NCBI GenBank assembly: GCA_031556065.1
Contig: JAVBTR010000004.1
Coordinates: 1-64,000 of the forward strand
Reading direction: 5' to 3'
Length of the DNA: 64,000 nucleotides
Origin: JAVBTR01 sp031556065
GTDB lineage: Bacteria > Bacillota > Clostridia > Christensenellales > Aristaeellaceae
A program made the position numbers and the translations under genes. Position 1 is the stretch's first letter. The number at the start of each line of letters is the position of its first letter. Below the pieces are notes generated by a model, which was not told the DNA's origin, searched no databases, and saw only the letters and a list, made by a program, of their open reading frames with translations. Shown in pieces: positions 1 to 7,853 of this stretch.

Positions 1-471
1 CGCGCCAATGCCGCCTAATCCGTGGACACCCGCACCACGAACCAAATGCATGAGCATGGTTTCCGCTTGGTCATCCCCGTGGTGGGCAGTTAAAAGCGCA
101 CTGGCCCGATGCTTTTCATAGGCCCTTTGAAAGCATTCATAGCGTGCTTCCCTGGCGCGGGTTTCAAGACCCGATCCCGGCTCCAGCTTTAAATGAAAGC
201 ATTCCAAAGGGAGGCCAAGGGTTTGGGCCAATTGGGCGCAGAAGGCTTCATCCCCATCTGAATCAATGCCCCGAAGCCCGTGATTTACATGAACCCCAAT
301 AACAGAAAAACCATGCCGCCTGCCCGCTGCCGCCATCAAGTAAAACAGCGCTACCGAATCCGCGCCCCCTGAAAGCCCCACCAAAAAACGGCAGGCAGAA
401 AGGTTTGGCATTCTGTCCATTAAGAATGCGCTGAGCTCCCCTAGCGTCGAATCAAACAACATGGTATTCAT
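1..471 (-). CDS. tilS: tRNA(Ile)-lysidine synthase, N-terminal part (runs off the left edge)
   Basis: The 157 visible codons are the N-terminal PP-loop ATPase domain of TilS, which uses ATP and lysine to convert C34 of the CAU-anticodon tRNA-Ile to lysidine. The PP-loop SGGADS lies at residues 34-39, followed by the family's HVNHGLRG segment near residue 60 and an AHHGDDQAET stretch that lines the active site. The start is the ATG at 471; another in-frame ATG follows three codons later and no strong Shine-Dalgarno separates them. The gene is open at base 1, so the C-terminal tRNA-binding domains are not visible. It follows the zinc peptidase gene on the same strand after about 50 bases. Confidence 0.9.
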   Translation of the reverse strand, partial: MNTMLFDSTLGELSAFLMDRMPNLSACRFLVGLSGGADSVALFYLMAAAGRRHGFSVIGVHVNHGLRGIDSDGDEAFCAQLAQTLGLPLECFHLKLEPGSGLETRAREARYECFQRAYEKHRASALLTAHHGDDQAETMLMHLVRGAGVHGLGGIGA

Positions 472-521
472 GGGTCTATTCTACCCATTTTGCCTTAGCT
501 ATGCAATAACTTTTTAGAAAT

Positions 522-1205
522 TTAGTCCCGTCTTTTGGAATTGCTTAAAACGATCAAGCGAAGCAGCTGCAAAAAGGATGTAACAGCAGCGGCCACATAG
601 GTCAGCGCTGCGGCGTTTAAAACAGATTTAACCTGAGGCTCTTCCTCCTGTGTAATGTAGCCCCCTTGGGTTAACATGCGAATGCCCCTGCGGCTTGCAT
701 CAAATTCCACAGGCAGGGTAATGATAGAAAATACCAGGGATAGCCCAAAGCAAATGATGCCGATGGTCATCAGCGGCTCAATGGTGAAAATCATGCCCAG
801 CAGAAAAAGCGGAAAATAAGCTTTGCTGCCAATTTGCACCACAGGCACGATAAGGTTTCTTAGTTTCATGGGGCCGTAATTTTCAAATTTTTGCATGGCA
901 TGGCCTGCCTCGTGGGCCGCGATGCCCAAGGCCGCCAGGGATGAACTGGCATACACCCCATCGGAAAGAGACAGGCTTTCATTGCGGGGGTCATAATGGT
1001 CTGTTAAATTCCCAGCCACATGACCCACGGATACCTTGTCGTTGCCATTGCGCCTAAGAATATCCTGAGCAACCTCGTAAGCCGGCTGGCCATAGCGGCT
1101 TTTTATGCCGCTCATCTTCCTATAAGCGCTTTGCACCTTCCACTGGGCGTACAGGCCCAAAAGCAGCCCGGGAATGGCAAAAATATATGTCCAATCAAAA
1201 TACAT
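522..1205 (-). CDS. Neutral zinc metallopeptidase, YugP family, membrane-bound
   Basis: A 227-aa membrane protein of the YugP / Zn_peptidase_2 family. An N-terminal membrane segment (residues 5-20) is followed by a soluble part carrying HEAGHA at residues 98-103, the zinc-binding and catalytic motif. Two hydrophobic segments follow (about 125-165), then EFDAS, whose glutamate is the likely third zinc ligand, and a last membrane segment near the C-terminus. I start at the ATG at 1205 because AAGGAGG lies 7 bases upstream; a start 18 bases earlier would put the ribosome site inside the gene. Substrates of this family are not known to me. It lies upstream of tilS on the same strand and is divergent from the VanY-like gene. 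Confidence 0.85.
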   Translation of the reverse strand: MYFDWTYIFAIPGLLLGLYAQWKVQSAYRKMSGIKSRYGQPAYEVAQDILRRNGNDKVSVGHVAGNLTDHYDPRNESLSLSDGVYASSSLAALGIAAHEAGHAMQKFENYGPMKLRNLIVPVVQIGSKAYFPLFLLGMIFTIEPLMTIGIICFGLSLVFSIITLPVEFDASRRGIRMLTQGGYITQEEEPQVKSVLNAAALTYVAAAVTSFLQLLRLIVLSNSKRRD

Positions 1206-1414
1206 GATCAAACCTCCTTCCATTATTGGTTACCGATTATATCATACCGCGTTTCAGCTGATCTTACAACCTGCGCTGTCCAACTTGTCGTTTAAGTTGT
1301 CTGAAAAAATCGTAACAATGTGTAACAAAAAAGAAGGAATTTGTTAGTACATAGTCGAATGAATAAAAGAGTTAAGTCTGTCCGTATCTATATCGGATGA
1401 AAAGGTGGTTCGTT

Positions 1415-2554
1415 ATGAAAGGTGAAAAAAAGAGCAGCCCCTACCGCACCCTGGTCAAACTATCGATTATTTTCGCGGTGGCCGCGGTGGTTTTATGGGT
1501 GGCTGTGGAAGGCATCAATTTCTACAGGGCGAACGCTTTGGATCAGAAAAAGGCCGAAGTGGAAGCCACCAACAAGCAGCTGGACACAGAATACCAGGTG
1601 GCCAAAGCGGAGTATGAAAGCCTTACCCGCACCGGGCAGAGCAAGCTATGGCCGGAAGCGCCCGCGGAAGGCACCTGCATTATCGACTTAAGCGCTTATC
1701 CCCTGGAAAACTCTGTTCCCGCGGAGGTATCCCGGGCAGCGCTGTTTGAAGGCGGTATGATTCTCGTAAATTACTGGCATCCCCTTCCTTCCGATGCCAC
1801 CGACGCCAACATCAAATCCGTCCGGGAATGGACTAGCAGCCGCGTTCCCATCAGCAGCAATGCCGTAAGGCTTTATCAAGCTGCCGCCGAAGCCATCGAC
1901 AGCATGGTTATCGACGCAGGCCTGCAGGATTTAAAAGATTACATCGTTCAGGAAGCCTATCGTTCCAACCAGGATCAGCAAGAAAAATACGATGGTACTG
2001 TGGCCAGCATTCAAAAGCGCAACCCCAACATTTCTGGAGACGCCTTGGTGGCCGAAGCCATTAAAACAGTCAGCATGCCCGGGACCAGCGATTTTCAAAC
2101 CGGCCTTACCGCGCTGATCAAGCTTTACAATAAAGACGACGCGAAAATCACCAACACCAAATTCCAAGAAAGCGAACAAGGCAAGTGGTTCACAGAAAAC
2201 TGCTGGAAGTATGGCCTTGTGTTTAGGTTCCCCACCGCAGATTTCCCCAATACCCAAACAGAGGATAAGACCTACAAAACCGGTATCTCCACCGCTTTAA
2301 ACGCTTACCGCTATGTGGGTGTGGCCCATTCCACCGCCATGAAGATTCTTAACATGTGTTTGGAAGAATACATCGAATATTTAATCGCCACGCCCCATAT
2401 CGCTATCTTCGAAAACGGCAAGCTCAAGTATGAAGTGTACCGCCAGCCCTACGAGGGCGGCGATGCCACCATCCAGGTACCTCTGGCGGTATCCGGCTAC
2501 GTGGCTTCTATGGATAACATGGGCGGCGTGATCACAGCCTATTACTACGACTAA
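1415..2554 (+). CDS. Membrane-anchored VanY-like protein lacking catalytic residues
   Basis: A 379-aa protein with one N-terminal membrane anchor (about residues 15-36 from this start), a charged coiled-coil-like stretch and an extracellular domain. The C-terminal half follows the order of the D-Ala-D-Ala carboxypeptidase VanY family: AYRS, then PGTSDFQTGL where active enzymes have SxHxxGxAxD, then W..N..KYGLVFRFP, then YRYVG where enzymes have EPWHxRYVG, then LEEYIEYL. The histidine, aspartate, glutamate and second histidine that bind zinc or catalyse are replaced by F, L, A and A. The fold is probably kept but peptidase activity is not expected; it may bind peptidoglycan or act as a scaffold. 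I prefer the ATG at 1415 (AAGGTGG 6 bases upstream) over the one at 1397. A strong hairpin terminator follows. Confidence 0.7.
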   Translation: MKGEKKSSPYRTLVKLSIIFAVAAVVLWVAVEGINFYRANALDQKKAEVEATNKQLDTEYQVAKAEYESLTRTGQSKLWPEAPAEGTCIIDLSAYPLENSVPAEVSRAALFEGGMILVNYWHPLPSDATDANIKSVREWTSSRVPISSNAVRLYQAAAEAIDSMVIDAGLQDLKDYIVQEAYRSNQDQQEKYDGTVASIQKRNPNISGDALVAEAIKTVSMPGTSDFQTGLTALIKLYNKDDAKITNTKFQESEQGKWFTENCWKYGLVFRFPTADFPNTQTEDKTYKTGISTALNAYRYVGVAHSTAMKILNMCLEEYIEYLIATPHIAIFENGKLKYEVYRQPYEGGDATIQVPLAVSGYVASMDNMGGVITAYYYD

Positions 2555-2583
2555 TGCCCTTGGTGCGAATCCCACACACGATA

Positions 2584-2625
2584 AAAAATGCCTGCTTTCA
2601 TTCGTTTGAAAGCAGGCACTTTTTA
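2584..2625. terminator. Bidirectional intrinsic terminator between convergent genes
   Basis: A perfect 12-bp stem (2589-2600 with 2607-2618) has a 6-base loop, an A-run on the left and a T-run on the right, so it can end transcription of the VanY-like gene from the left and the tocopherol-cyclase-like gene from the right. Confidence 0.85.
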
Positions 2626-3447
2626 TGCGAACTCAAAGGCGGCCCGGTCGCTATTCATCCGCATCACTTCATACTGGCCATCCATCAATACCATGGTCAT
2701 GGGGCAAACGGCCTGTTCGTGAATGATCCGCGTCATTTTGCCATTTTGGGGGGCTTTAAGCGCTTGCCCATTGCCTGGCGGCACAGTGATCTTCATGGTG
2801 TAATTCCCTTGCTTGAGCATTAACTGGTTTTCGCTGAACAAAACCACCTTGCCCCCCAAATAGGTCGCCATCCGCAATTCCTCTTCAGGGGATTTGAGCA
2901 CCGCGAAAAAACCTTTTAAACATTTGCTGCCTACAGGCAACCCTGCACAGGCCACGGTCAAGGCATTGCCCTGCAAAGAATCGTTGCTGTGCAGCCAGAA
3001 ATAGGTCTTTGGAAAGGAGCTGCCCCTATCCCATTCAATATACCCAAGACCCCCATCGAAATTCAGCCACTGGCCGTCTAGCAGCATCTGCCCAAACACC
3101 TGGTGACTCATGCTGGTAATGCCATGGCGGCAGGGCAGGGGCAGGTAGCGAAGGGGGCCCATCACATCGCTTTTAGTAGGGGACAAGTGCCCATAGCTCA
3201 ACCCGCCGCGAATGGTAAAGCTTTCTGTTTCAATGTCTAAGCTGATCCCTTCATCGGAGAATCTGCATTTGCCAATGTGGAACCCATTCCCCTCCACATA
3301 CTGTTCCCGTGGGAAGCTCGCCACATAGGAACGCTGGTTGCAGATGATTTGCACAAAGCTTTCATCCTCGCTGCATCCCGCGATAACGCACAAGGTTAAA
3401 AAGCCCTTTTGGTGCCTGTAATAAACCCCCTTGAAACCTTTTTTCAA
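2623..3447 (-). CDS. Tocopherol cyclase-like family protein
   Basis: A 274-aa protein without signal or membrane segment. The N-terminal GVYYRHQ, the block GGLGYIEWDRGSSFP near the middle and the following YFWLHSN are hallmarks of the tocopherol cyclase-like family (PF14249). Bacteria of this kind do not make tocopherol, so the true substrate is unknown; a lipid-like or polyprenyl ligand in a lipocalin-like barrel is an inference. The start is a TTG at 3447, with GGAGG 7 bases upstream, and it overlaps the TGA of the FAD/Rieske gene by two bases, so the two are translationally coupled and probably work on the same compound. Confidence 0.75.
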   Translation of the reverse strand: MKKGFKGVYYRHQKGFLTLCVIAGCSEDESFVQIICNQRSYVASFPREQYVEGNGFHIGKCRFSDEGISLDIETESFTIRGGLSYGHLSPTKSDVMGPLRYLPLPCRHGITSMSHQVFGQMLLDGQWLNFDGGLGYIEWDRGSSFPKTYFWLHSNDSLQGNALTVACAGLPVGSKCLKGFFAVLKSPEEELRMATYLGGKVVLFSENQLMLKQGNYTMKITVPPGNGQALKAPQNGKMTRIIHEQAVCPMTMVLMDGQYEVMRMNSDRAAFEFA

Positions 3448-4751
3448 ATCTTCATCCTCCGTTTTGCCGGGTTGTCCAGCACCTTGCCCTGGGCATCGAA
3501 ACGGGAACCGTGGCAAGGGCAATCCCAGCTATGTTCAATGGGATTCCATTTAAGCCGGCACCCCATGTGGGTGCACTTAGGGCCTGCGAAATGGGCAACC
3601 CCTTTTACTCCTTCATAGGCGTTTTTGATTAATTGCCAATGAAGCATGCTTCTTTGGGGCGAGAACAACTCCTTGTACTGGCTATAGCCGGTGGTTGCCA
3701 AATCGCATAGCACTTTTGAAGCCACCATGGCCCCGGTCATTCCCCATTTGTTAAAGCCGGTAGCTAGCAGCCACTGAGGCTGACTGTTGGAAACAGGGCC
3801 AATATAAGGCCGTTCATCCAGACTCATGGTATCCTGGGCCGCCCAATGGGCCACTACCTGGGCCTTGGGGTAAGCCTTGGCGCAGACCTCTCTTATTTCT
3901 TGATAACCGCCGCCCTTTTCCCCAGTAAGATGATCCCCGCCTCCTGCCAGCAGCAGCCCGCCAGCCATTCGAAAGCTCATGCCGTTTAGCGCTTCATCCA
4001 CATACATGCCCTTGAGCTTTTGTGCGTCTTTAAGAGCCAATACGTAGCTGCGGTGCTGGTACAGCTTCATAAAAAAACCGCCCTTGAAATTCACCATGGG
4101 GTAATGGGTACAAAAAATGATATATTCCGCCTCTATGGAACCGCCGGTTACCCTGGCCACGTTGCCATCAATTTCCAAAACCTGGGTGTTTTCATACAGG
4201 GGCACCTCCTGGCTTAGCTTAACCAGAAACGCCATGGGGTTAAATCTCGCCTGATTTAAAATACCCACTGCACCCAACGTTGCAATGGGCAAATCCGGCT
4301 CCGGCAGCCACTGGTGGGCTATACCTAATGTGTCATAAGCCTTCAGTTCGTTTTCCAGCTTACCCAAATGGCTTTGCGTATATACAAAGGCCGTTTCCCG
4401 GGTAAAATCGGCCTGGTAAAGGCCGCATAGGCGTTCAAACTCATCAATGGCCCAGGTGTTCACATGGTAGTAGGCCTTGGCCTGCTCCTGGCCGATCTCT
4501 TTTATTAGCCTTTGATATACCAGCCCGTGCTGGGCCGTAATCTTGCCTGTTGTATGGTGGGTGGTACCGCTTCCCATCTGGGCCGCTTCCACCAGCATAC
4601 ATTCAACCCCCGCCTGTTTAAGGCGGTATGCGGTTAAAACCCCGGCCATACCCGCCCCGATTACCAGTACCTGGGTACGGTTTTTCCCTCGCACTCCGGG
4701 CTGTATCACCCGCTTGTCAAGCTGTATGCTTTCATCCCATATGCTAGCCAG
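3444..4751 (-). CDS. FAD-dependent oxidoreductase with C-terminal Rieske [2Fe-2S] domain
   Basis: The N-terminal part is a DadA/glycine-oxidase-type flavoprotein: VIGAGMAG is the dinucleotide-binding loop, and TTHHTTGKIT is typical of the YhfW-like subfamily. The C-terminal about 45 residues hold a Rieske domain with CTHMGC and CPCHGS supplying the two Cys and two His ligands. The gene can start at GTG 4709, but that leaves the flavin loop close to the N-terminus. A CTG codon at 4751 lies 8 bases after AAGGGAGG and adds an N-terminus containing SIWD, which I recall as conserved in this subfamily; I therefore extend to 4751. The protein is cytosolic. It is coupled to the downstream tocopherol-cyclase-like gene. 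Confidence 0.85.
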   Translation of the reverse strand: MASIWDESIQLDKRVIQPGVRGKNRTQVLVIGAGMAGVLTAYRLKQAGVECMLVEAAQMGSGTTHHTTGKITAQHGLVYQRLIKEIGQEQAKAYYHVNTWAIDEFERLCGLYQADFTRETAFVYTQSHLGKLENELKAYDTLGIAHQWLPEPDLPIATLGAVGILNQARFNPMAFLVKLSQEVPLYENTQVLEIDGNVARVTGGSIEAEYIIFCTHYPMVNFKGGFFMKLYQHRSYVLALKDAQKLKGMYVDEALNGMSFRMAGGLLLAGGGDHLTGEKGGGYQEIREVCAKAYPKAQVVAHWAAQDTMSLDERPYIGPVSNSQPQWLLATGFNKWGMTGAMVASKVLCDLATTGYSQYKELFSPQRSMLHWQLIKNAYEGVKGVAHFAGPKCTHMGCRLKWNPIEHSWDCPCHGSRFDAQGKVLDNPAKRRMKI

Positions 4752-4857
4752 TTCAACCGCCTCCCTTGAGGCTAGGTTTCACCTTTTCCCAGCTATTTAT
4801 TCAGCCAGCCAAAAGGTTCAACGGCAGCCGCGCCCAAGGACAGGCTTTTCTCGGTCC

Positions 4858-5637
4858 CTATGCGCTCTTTTCCATGGACATTTTATCCGCGATCATTGCG
4901 ATAAACTCGCCATTGGTAGGCTTATCTTCCTTGGTGGCCACCTTGCAGCCAAACGCGCGGTTCAGCGTATCGATCCTGCCGCGGTTCCACGCCACTTCGA
5001 TGGCATGGCGGATCGCCCTTTCCACCTTGCTGGCAGACGTATTAAAGTGCTTGGCAATACCGGGGTAAAGCTCTTTGGTGATGCGGTTGATGATTTCCGG
5101 TTTATCTATGACCATTTTTACAGCTTCCCGTAAAAACTGATAGCCTTTAATATGCGCAGGAATGCCAATGGTTAAAAACAGGCTGGAGAGCTTTTCATCC
5201 ACGGTTTGAACACGTTCCATAGGTCTTGTTTGCAAAGGTGAAATCGGCATGCTTTGGGGCTGGGTGCCCACTAATTCGCGAATTCTGTTAAGCAGCGCGG
5301 TCACTTCAAAGGGCTTGACCACATAATATTTTACGCCCTTTTCTACCGCGCGCAAAATAAAATCATCCCGACCGAGCGCCGTAACAGCAATCACTTGAGG
5401 CGCAGGCGTCAGCGCCATTTTGTTAAGAGCATCCAGCAGGGCATAGCCATCCATTTGAGGCATGATAATGTCCATTAAGATAACATCCACCGTTTCCTTT
5501 GCCAACAGCGCCAAGGCTTCAACCCCGTTTGCTGCTTCTCCTATCACGGTCATGTCCTCTTGCTTGTTCAGACACTCGGATAGGATGCGCCTCATTTGCA
5601 CATTGTCATCCACCAGCATGATTCGCGTCTTGTTCAA
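4858..5637 (-). CDS. spo0A: Sporulation master response regulator Spo0A
   Basis: A 259-aa response regulator. The receiver domain has the acidic pair D10/D11, the phosphoacceptor D56 in LMDIIMP, T86 and K108 in VVKPF. The C-terminal DNA-binding domain has the Spo0A-specific SASKVERAIRHAIEVAWNRG-type recognition helix and YPGIAKHF. Phosphorylated Spo0A binds 0A boxes and starts sporulation. The start is TTG 5637, with AGGAGG 9 bases upstream; an extension to 5685 has no support. The usual upstream neighbour spoIVB is not here; the preceding gene is a zinc-ribbon membrane protein with its own terminator, so spo0A has its own promoter region. Confidence 0.97.
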   Translation of the reverse strand: MNKTRIMLVDDNVQMRRILSECLNKQEDMTVIGEAANGVEALALLAKETVDVILMDIIMPQMDGYALLDALNKMALTPAPQVIAVTALGRDDFILRAVEKGVKYYVVKPFEVTALLNRIRELVGTQPQSMPISPLQTRPMERVQTVDEKLSSLFLTIGIPAHIKGYQFLREAVKMVIDKPEIINRITKELYPGIAKHFNTSASKVERAIRHAIEVAWNRGRIDTLNRAFGCKVATKEDKPTNGEFIAMIADKMSMEKSA

Positions 5638-5723
5638 AGCCCTCTTCCTCCTACTTTTTAATAGCGTACCTCTACCACAAGCCAAAACAGCTTTGTGTTA
5701 TAAAGTCTGTTCGATACCGTTTT

Positions 5724-5821
5724 CGTCGAAAATTATAACACAAGATTTTTACTTATGGTATCTTTTCCTGGAAAATATTTAGCAATCATCAAAACTTGAT
5801 ATAGATCGACGTAATTCGACA
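5724..5821 (-). promoter_or_regulatory. spo0A promoter region with 0A-box-like sites
   Basis: On the minus strand a TATAAT lies at 5737-5732. An exact TGTCGAA (0A box core) lies at 5821-5815, with a GTCGAT-type site just after it, and CGTCGAA (6 of 7) lies at 5724-5730 on the plus strand, within a small palindrome. This arrangement fits autoregulation by Spo0A. An AGGAAAA element further upstream could be a sigmaH -35, but its -10 partner is weak. Confidence 0.55.
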
Positions 5822-5845
5822 TAATTCTCCACGGGAAAAGCGACA

Positions 5846-5890
5846 TAAAAAATAAATTAACGCCATGAAAGATGCCTCTCATGGCGTTAA
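5846..5890 (-). terminator. Intrinsic terminator of the zinc-ribbon membrane protein gene
   Basis: A perfect 12-bp stem (5890-5879 with 5868-5857), a 10-base loop, and on the minus strand a T-rich run of TTTATTTTTT. It closes the long minus-strand operon and separates it from spo0A. Confidence 0.85.
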
Positions 5891-5932
5891 TAAAAACATG
5901 CGTTTGCTACATTATTCTTACCAAGTATCGCA

Positions 5933-7837
5933 TTAACCGTATGAATACCAGGTTTTCACTCGAGTTATGACGTTGTTTGTTGTATAAAATTCCACGGTCA
6001 GGGTATTGCCGTCGGTGTGCTTACAGGTATAGCGTACAATCCCGGAGCCTTCGCTTAAGTAATAGTACCGGCCTACCCCGCTATCGGAATAATAAAGACC
6101 GCGGTTGCCGTTTTTGCCAGCAGGCTGGGTGGAATCCCGGAACTTGTCCATAACGCTCTGTGCGCTGTCCCCAAAGCGGATACCACGGGGCAAATCGCAT
6201 AATTCCTTATTCGTATCCACTTCCAGCAAAAGCCAGTTTTTCTTCGTCCTGTCCCGGCCTACCAAAATGCTTCCCCAAGGGTAGGCAATGCGCCGGCATT
6301 CCTCGTCAAAGCCGCGGATGGTTTCTGTGGTTTCATCGCCACCCTTGCCATATTGCGCTTCAAAGGTAGGCAAATCCGTCTTTAAAAGCTCAAAGCCGCC
6401 GAAAAGATCCGTTTTATCATATACTGGCTGCTGGTAGGGTTTTACATCGAATTTATAACTGACCGAGGAGGAATTGCTTACTTTCCCAAGGTCATTCACT
6501 GCGATGGCCTTTAATATTACATTGCCGGAGGGAGGGACAATACCGGCATCTGTGTACCTGGGTGAATCCTCCACATTGGGCTCGGAGCCGTCCAGGGTGT
6601 AATAAAGCTCGGTGGCCTCCTTCGGATCTGTCATATACAGGTAAATGGTAATCCGCCGCTTGTATGTTCCCGATGCCAAACGGGATTTAGGCGAAGAGGG
6701 GGACGGCAGGTAAACAGCATAGCTCACCGTCAGCGGGTCACTGACCAACCGCCCTGACTTACACACCACCTTGAAGGACACCGTGCCTTCCGTCAGCTCG
6801 ATGGGGCCGGTGTACAGCGTTCCCACACCTTCGTCCTGTATTTTAGCTTCCAAATCGGTGGAATAATAAATATCGTACCCCTGCGGCGACGTAAATTCAA
6901 GGGATTTAAACTGGCTGTAACGGCCTGCTGCCAAATTGGTTTCAGGCGTCTTTGGCAGCAAATCAGTCCGCTGCTGGCGGAAGGTAAGCACCCCTGTTTT
7001 TTCAAAGGCCAGCTGCATCAATTCCCCCGCTTCCCGGTCAAATTGCTGATCCAGCAAAAGCCTGATCATGTTCCGGTAGGGTTCCGCCCTTGAAGGCACA
7101 ATTCTTTCATACAATTCCGTATATAATTTCCCCGCATCCTCCAGCCTGGCATCAGCCTCGTAAGCCGCACCAAGCAAAAGCAAGCCATCGATGTTATCCA
7201 CCGCGGGCTCCTTTTGCGAATCCAACTCTCTGGCGTATTCAAAGGTTTCGACCGACTTAGCTATGTACCCTTGGTTAAGGTACTCCTCGCCTACCACCCA
7301 ATAGGCTTGGGAATCGGTGGCTTTGTTTTGTCTGGCCAAAATAATTTGGCCCTGGGGGGTTTTCTGTAGGTAAAAATAGACGCCGACCACAACGACCATA
7401 GCAGCCAAAAACATGATCAATACCACTTTTGCCCAGTTTACACCCCGCCCGGAAACCGGGTTTACAGCTTTGGATCGGGATTGCAATGGCGGCAAGTGCA
7501 CACTGTCCGTCACCGCAGGAACGCCTCTTTGCATATTCGGACGGCCCGCGTCCCTTTCATAGGCACGATGCTTACGGCTATGAGCGGAACGGTTTGAACG
7601 CATGCTGTCGCTTCTTTTGCCGGGCAGGCCGGTTCTTTCGTCGAACTCTTCCGTGCCATACACCTTTTCAATCTGGCCTTGTGCCGAAGGTGCCGGGCGG
7701 GGAACCCCAGGGTTGGTTCTCCCCTGGCGCAAGCCATCTCCGCCGGGCGTGGTTTTTTTTCTGGATTGAAGGGTGCCGCACTTATCGCACACCAAGGCGT
7801 TATTGTCCACATACGCGCCGCATCTTTCGCAGATCAA
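5933..7837 (-). CDS. Zinc-ribbon membrane protein with TPR-like and chitobiase C-terminal-like domains
   Basis: A 634-aa protein of unusual layout. Residues 3-22 form a zinc ribbon with two CxxC pairs, followed by a basic, Pro/Gly/Arg-rich linker. One membrane segment lies near 137-157. The outside part starts with helical TPR-like repeats (about 175-290), then a beta domain resembling the chitobiase/beta-hexosaminidase C-terminal module (PF13290; YYTLDGSEP is its signature, and a second partial copy precedes it with IYYSTD), and a C-terminal domain of about 150 residues that I do not recognise. No catalytic motif is visible, so a structural or sensing role at the envelope is inferred. The start is TTG 7837, with GGGAGG upstream. 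It is the last gene of the run and follows the HD gene by 16 bases. Confidence 0.7.
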   Translation of the reverse strand: MICERCGAYVDNNALVCDKCGTLQSRKKTTPGGDGLRQGRTNPGVPRPAPSAQGQIEKVYGTEEFDERTGLPGKRSDSMRSNRSAHSRKHRAYERDAGRPNMQRGVPAVTDSVHLPPLQSRSKAVNPVSGRGVNWAKVVLIMFLAAMVVVVGVYFYLQKTPQGQIILARQNKATDSQAYWVVGEEYLNQGYIAKSVETFEYARELDSQKEPAVDNIDGLLLLGAAYEADARLEDAGKLYTELYERIVPSRAEPYRNMIRLLLDQQFDREAGELMQLAFEKTGVLTFRQQRTDLLPKTPETNLAAGRYSQFKSLEFTSPQGYDIYYSTDLEAKIQDEGVGTLYTGPIELTEGTVSFKVVCKSGRLVSDPLTVSYAVYLPSPSSPKSRLASGTYKRRITIYLYMTDPKEATELYYTLDGSEPNVEDSPRYTDAGIVPPSGNVILKAIAVNDLGKVSNSSSVSYKFDVKPYQQPVYDKTDLFGGFELLKTDLPTFEAQYGKGGDETTETIRGFDEECRRIAYPWGSILVGRDRTKKNWLLLEVDTNKELCDLPRGIRFGDSAQSVMDKFRDSTQPAGKNGNRGLYYSDSGVGRYYYLSEGSGIVRYTCKHTDGNTLTVEFYTTNNVITRVKTWYSYG

Positions 7838-7853
7838 ATCATTTCACCTCCCA

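Noticed and set aside
3444..3522. Longer start of the tocopherol-cyclase-like gene at 3522
   Set aside because: It would overlap the Rieske domain coding by 79 bases in another frame; the TTG at 3447 has a well-placed ribosome site.
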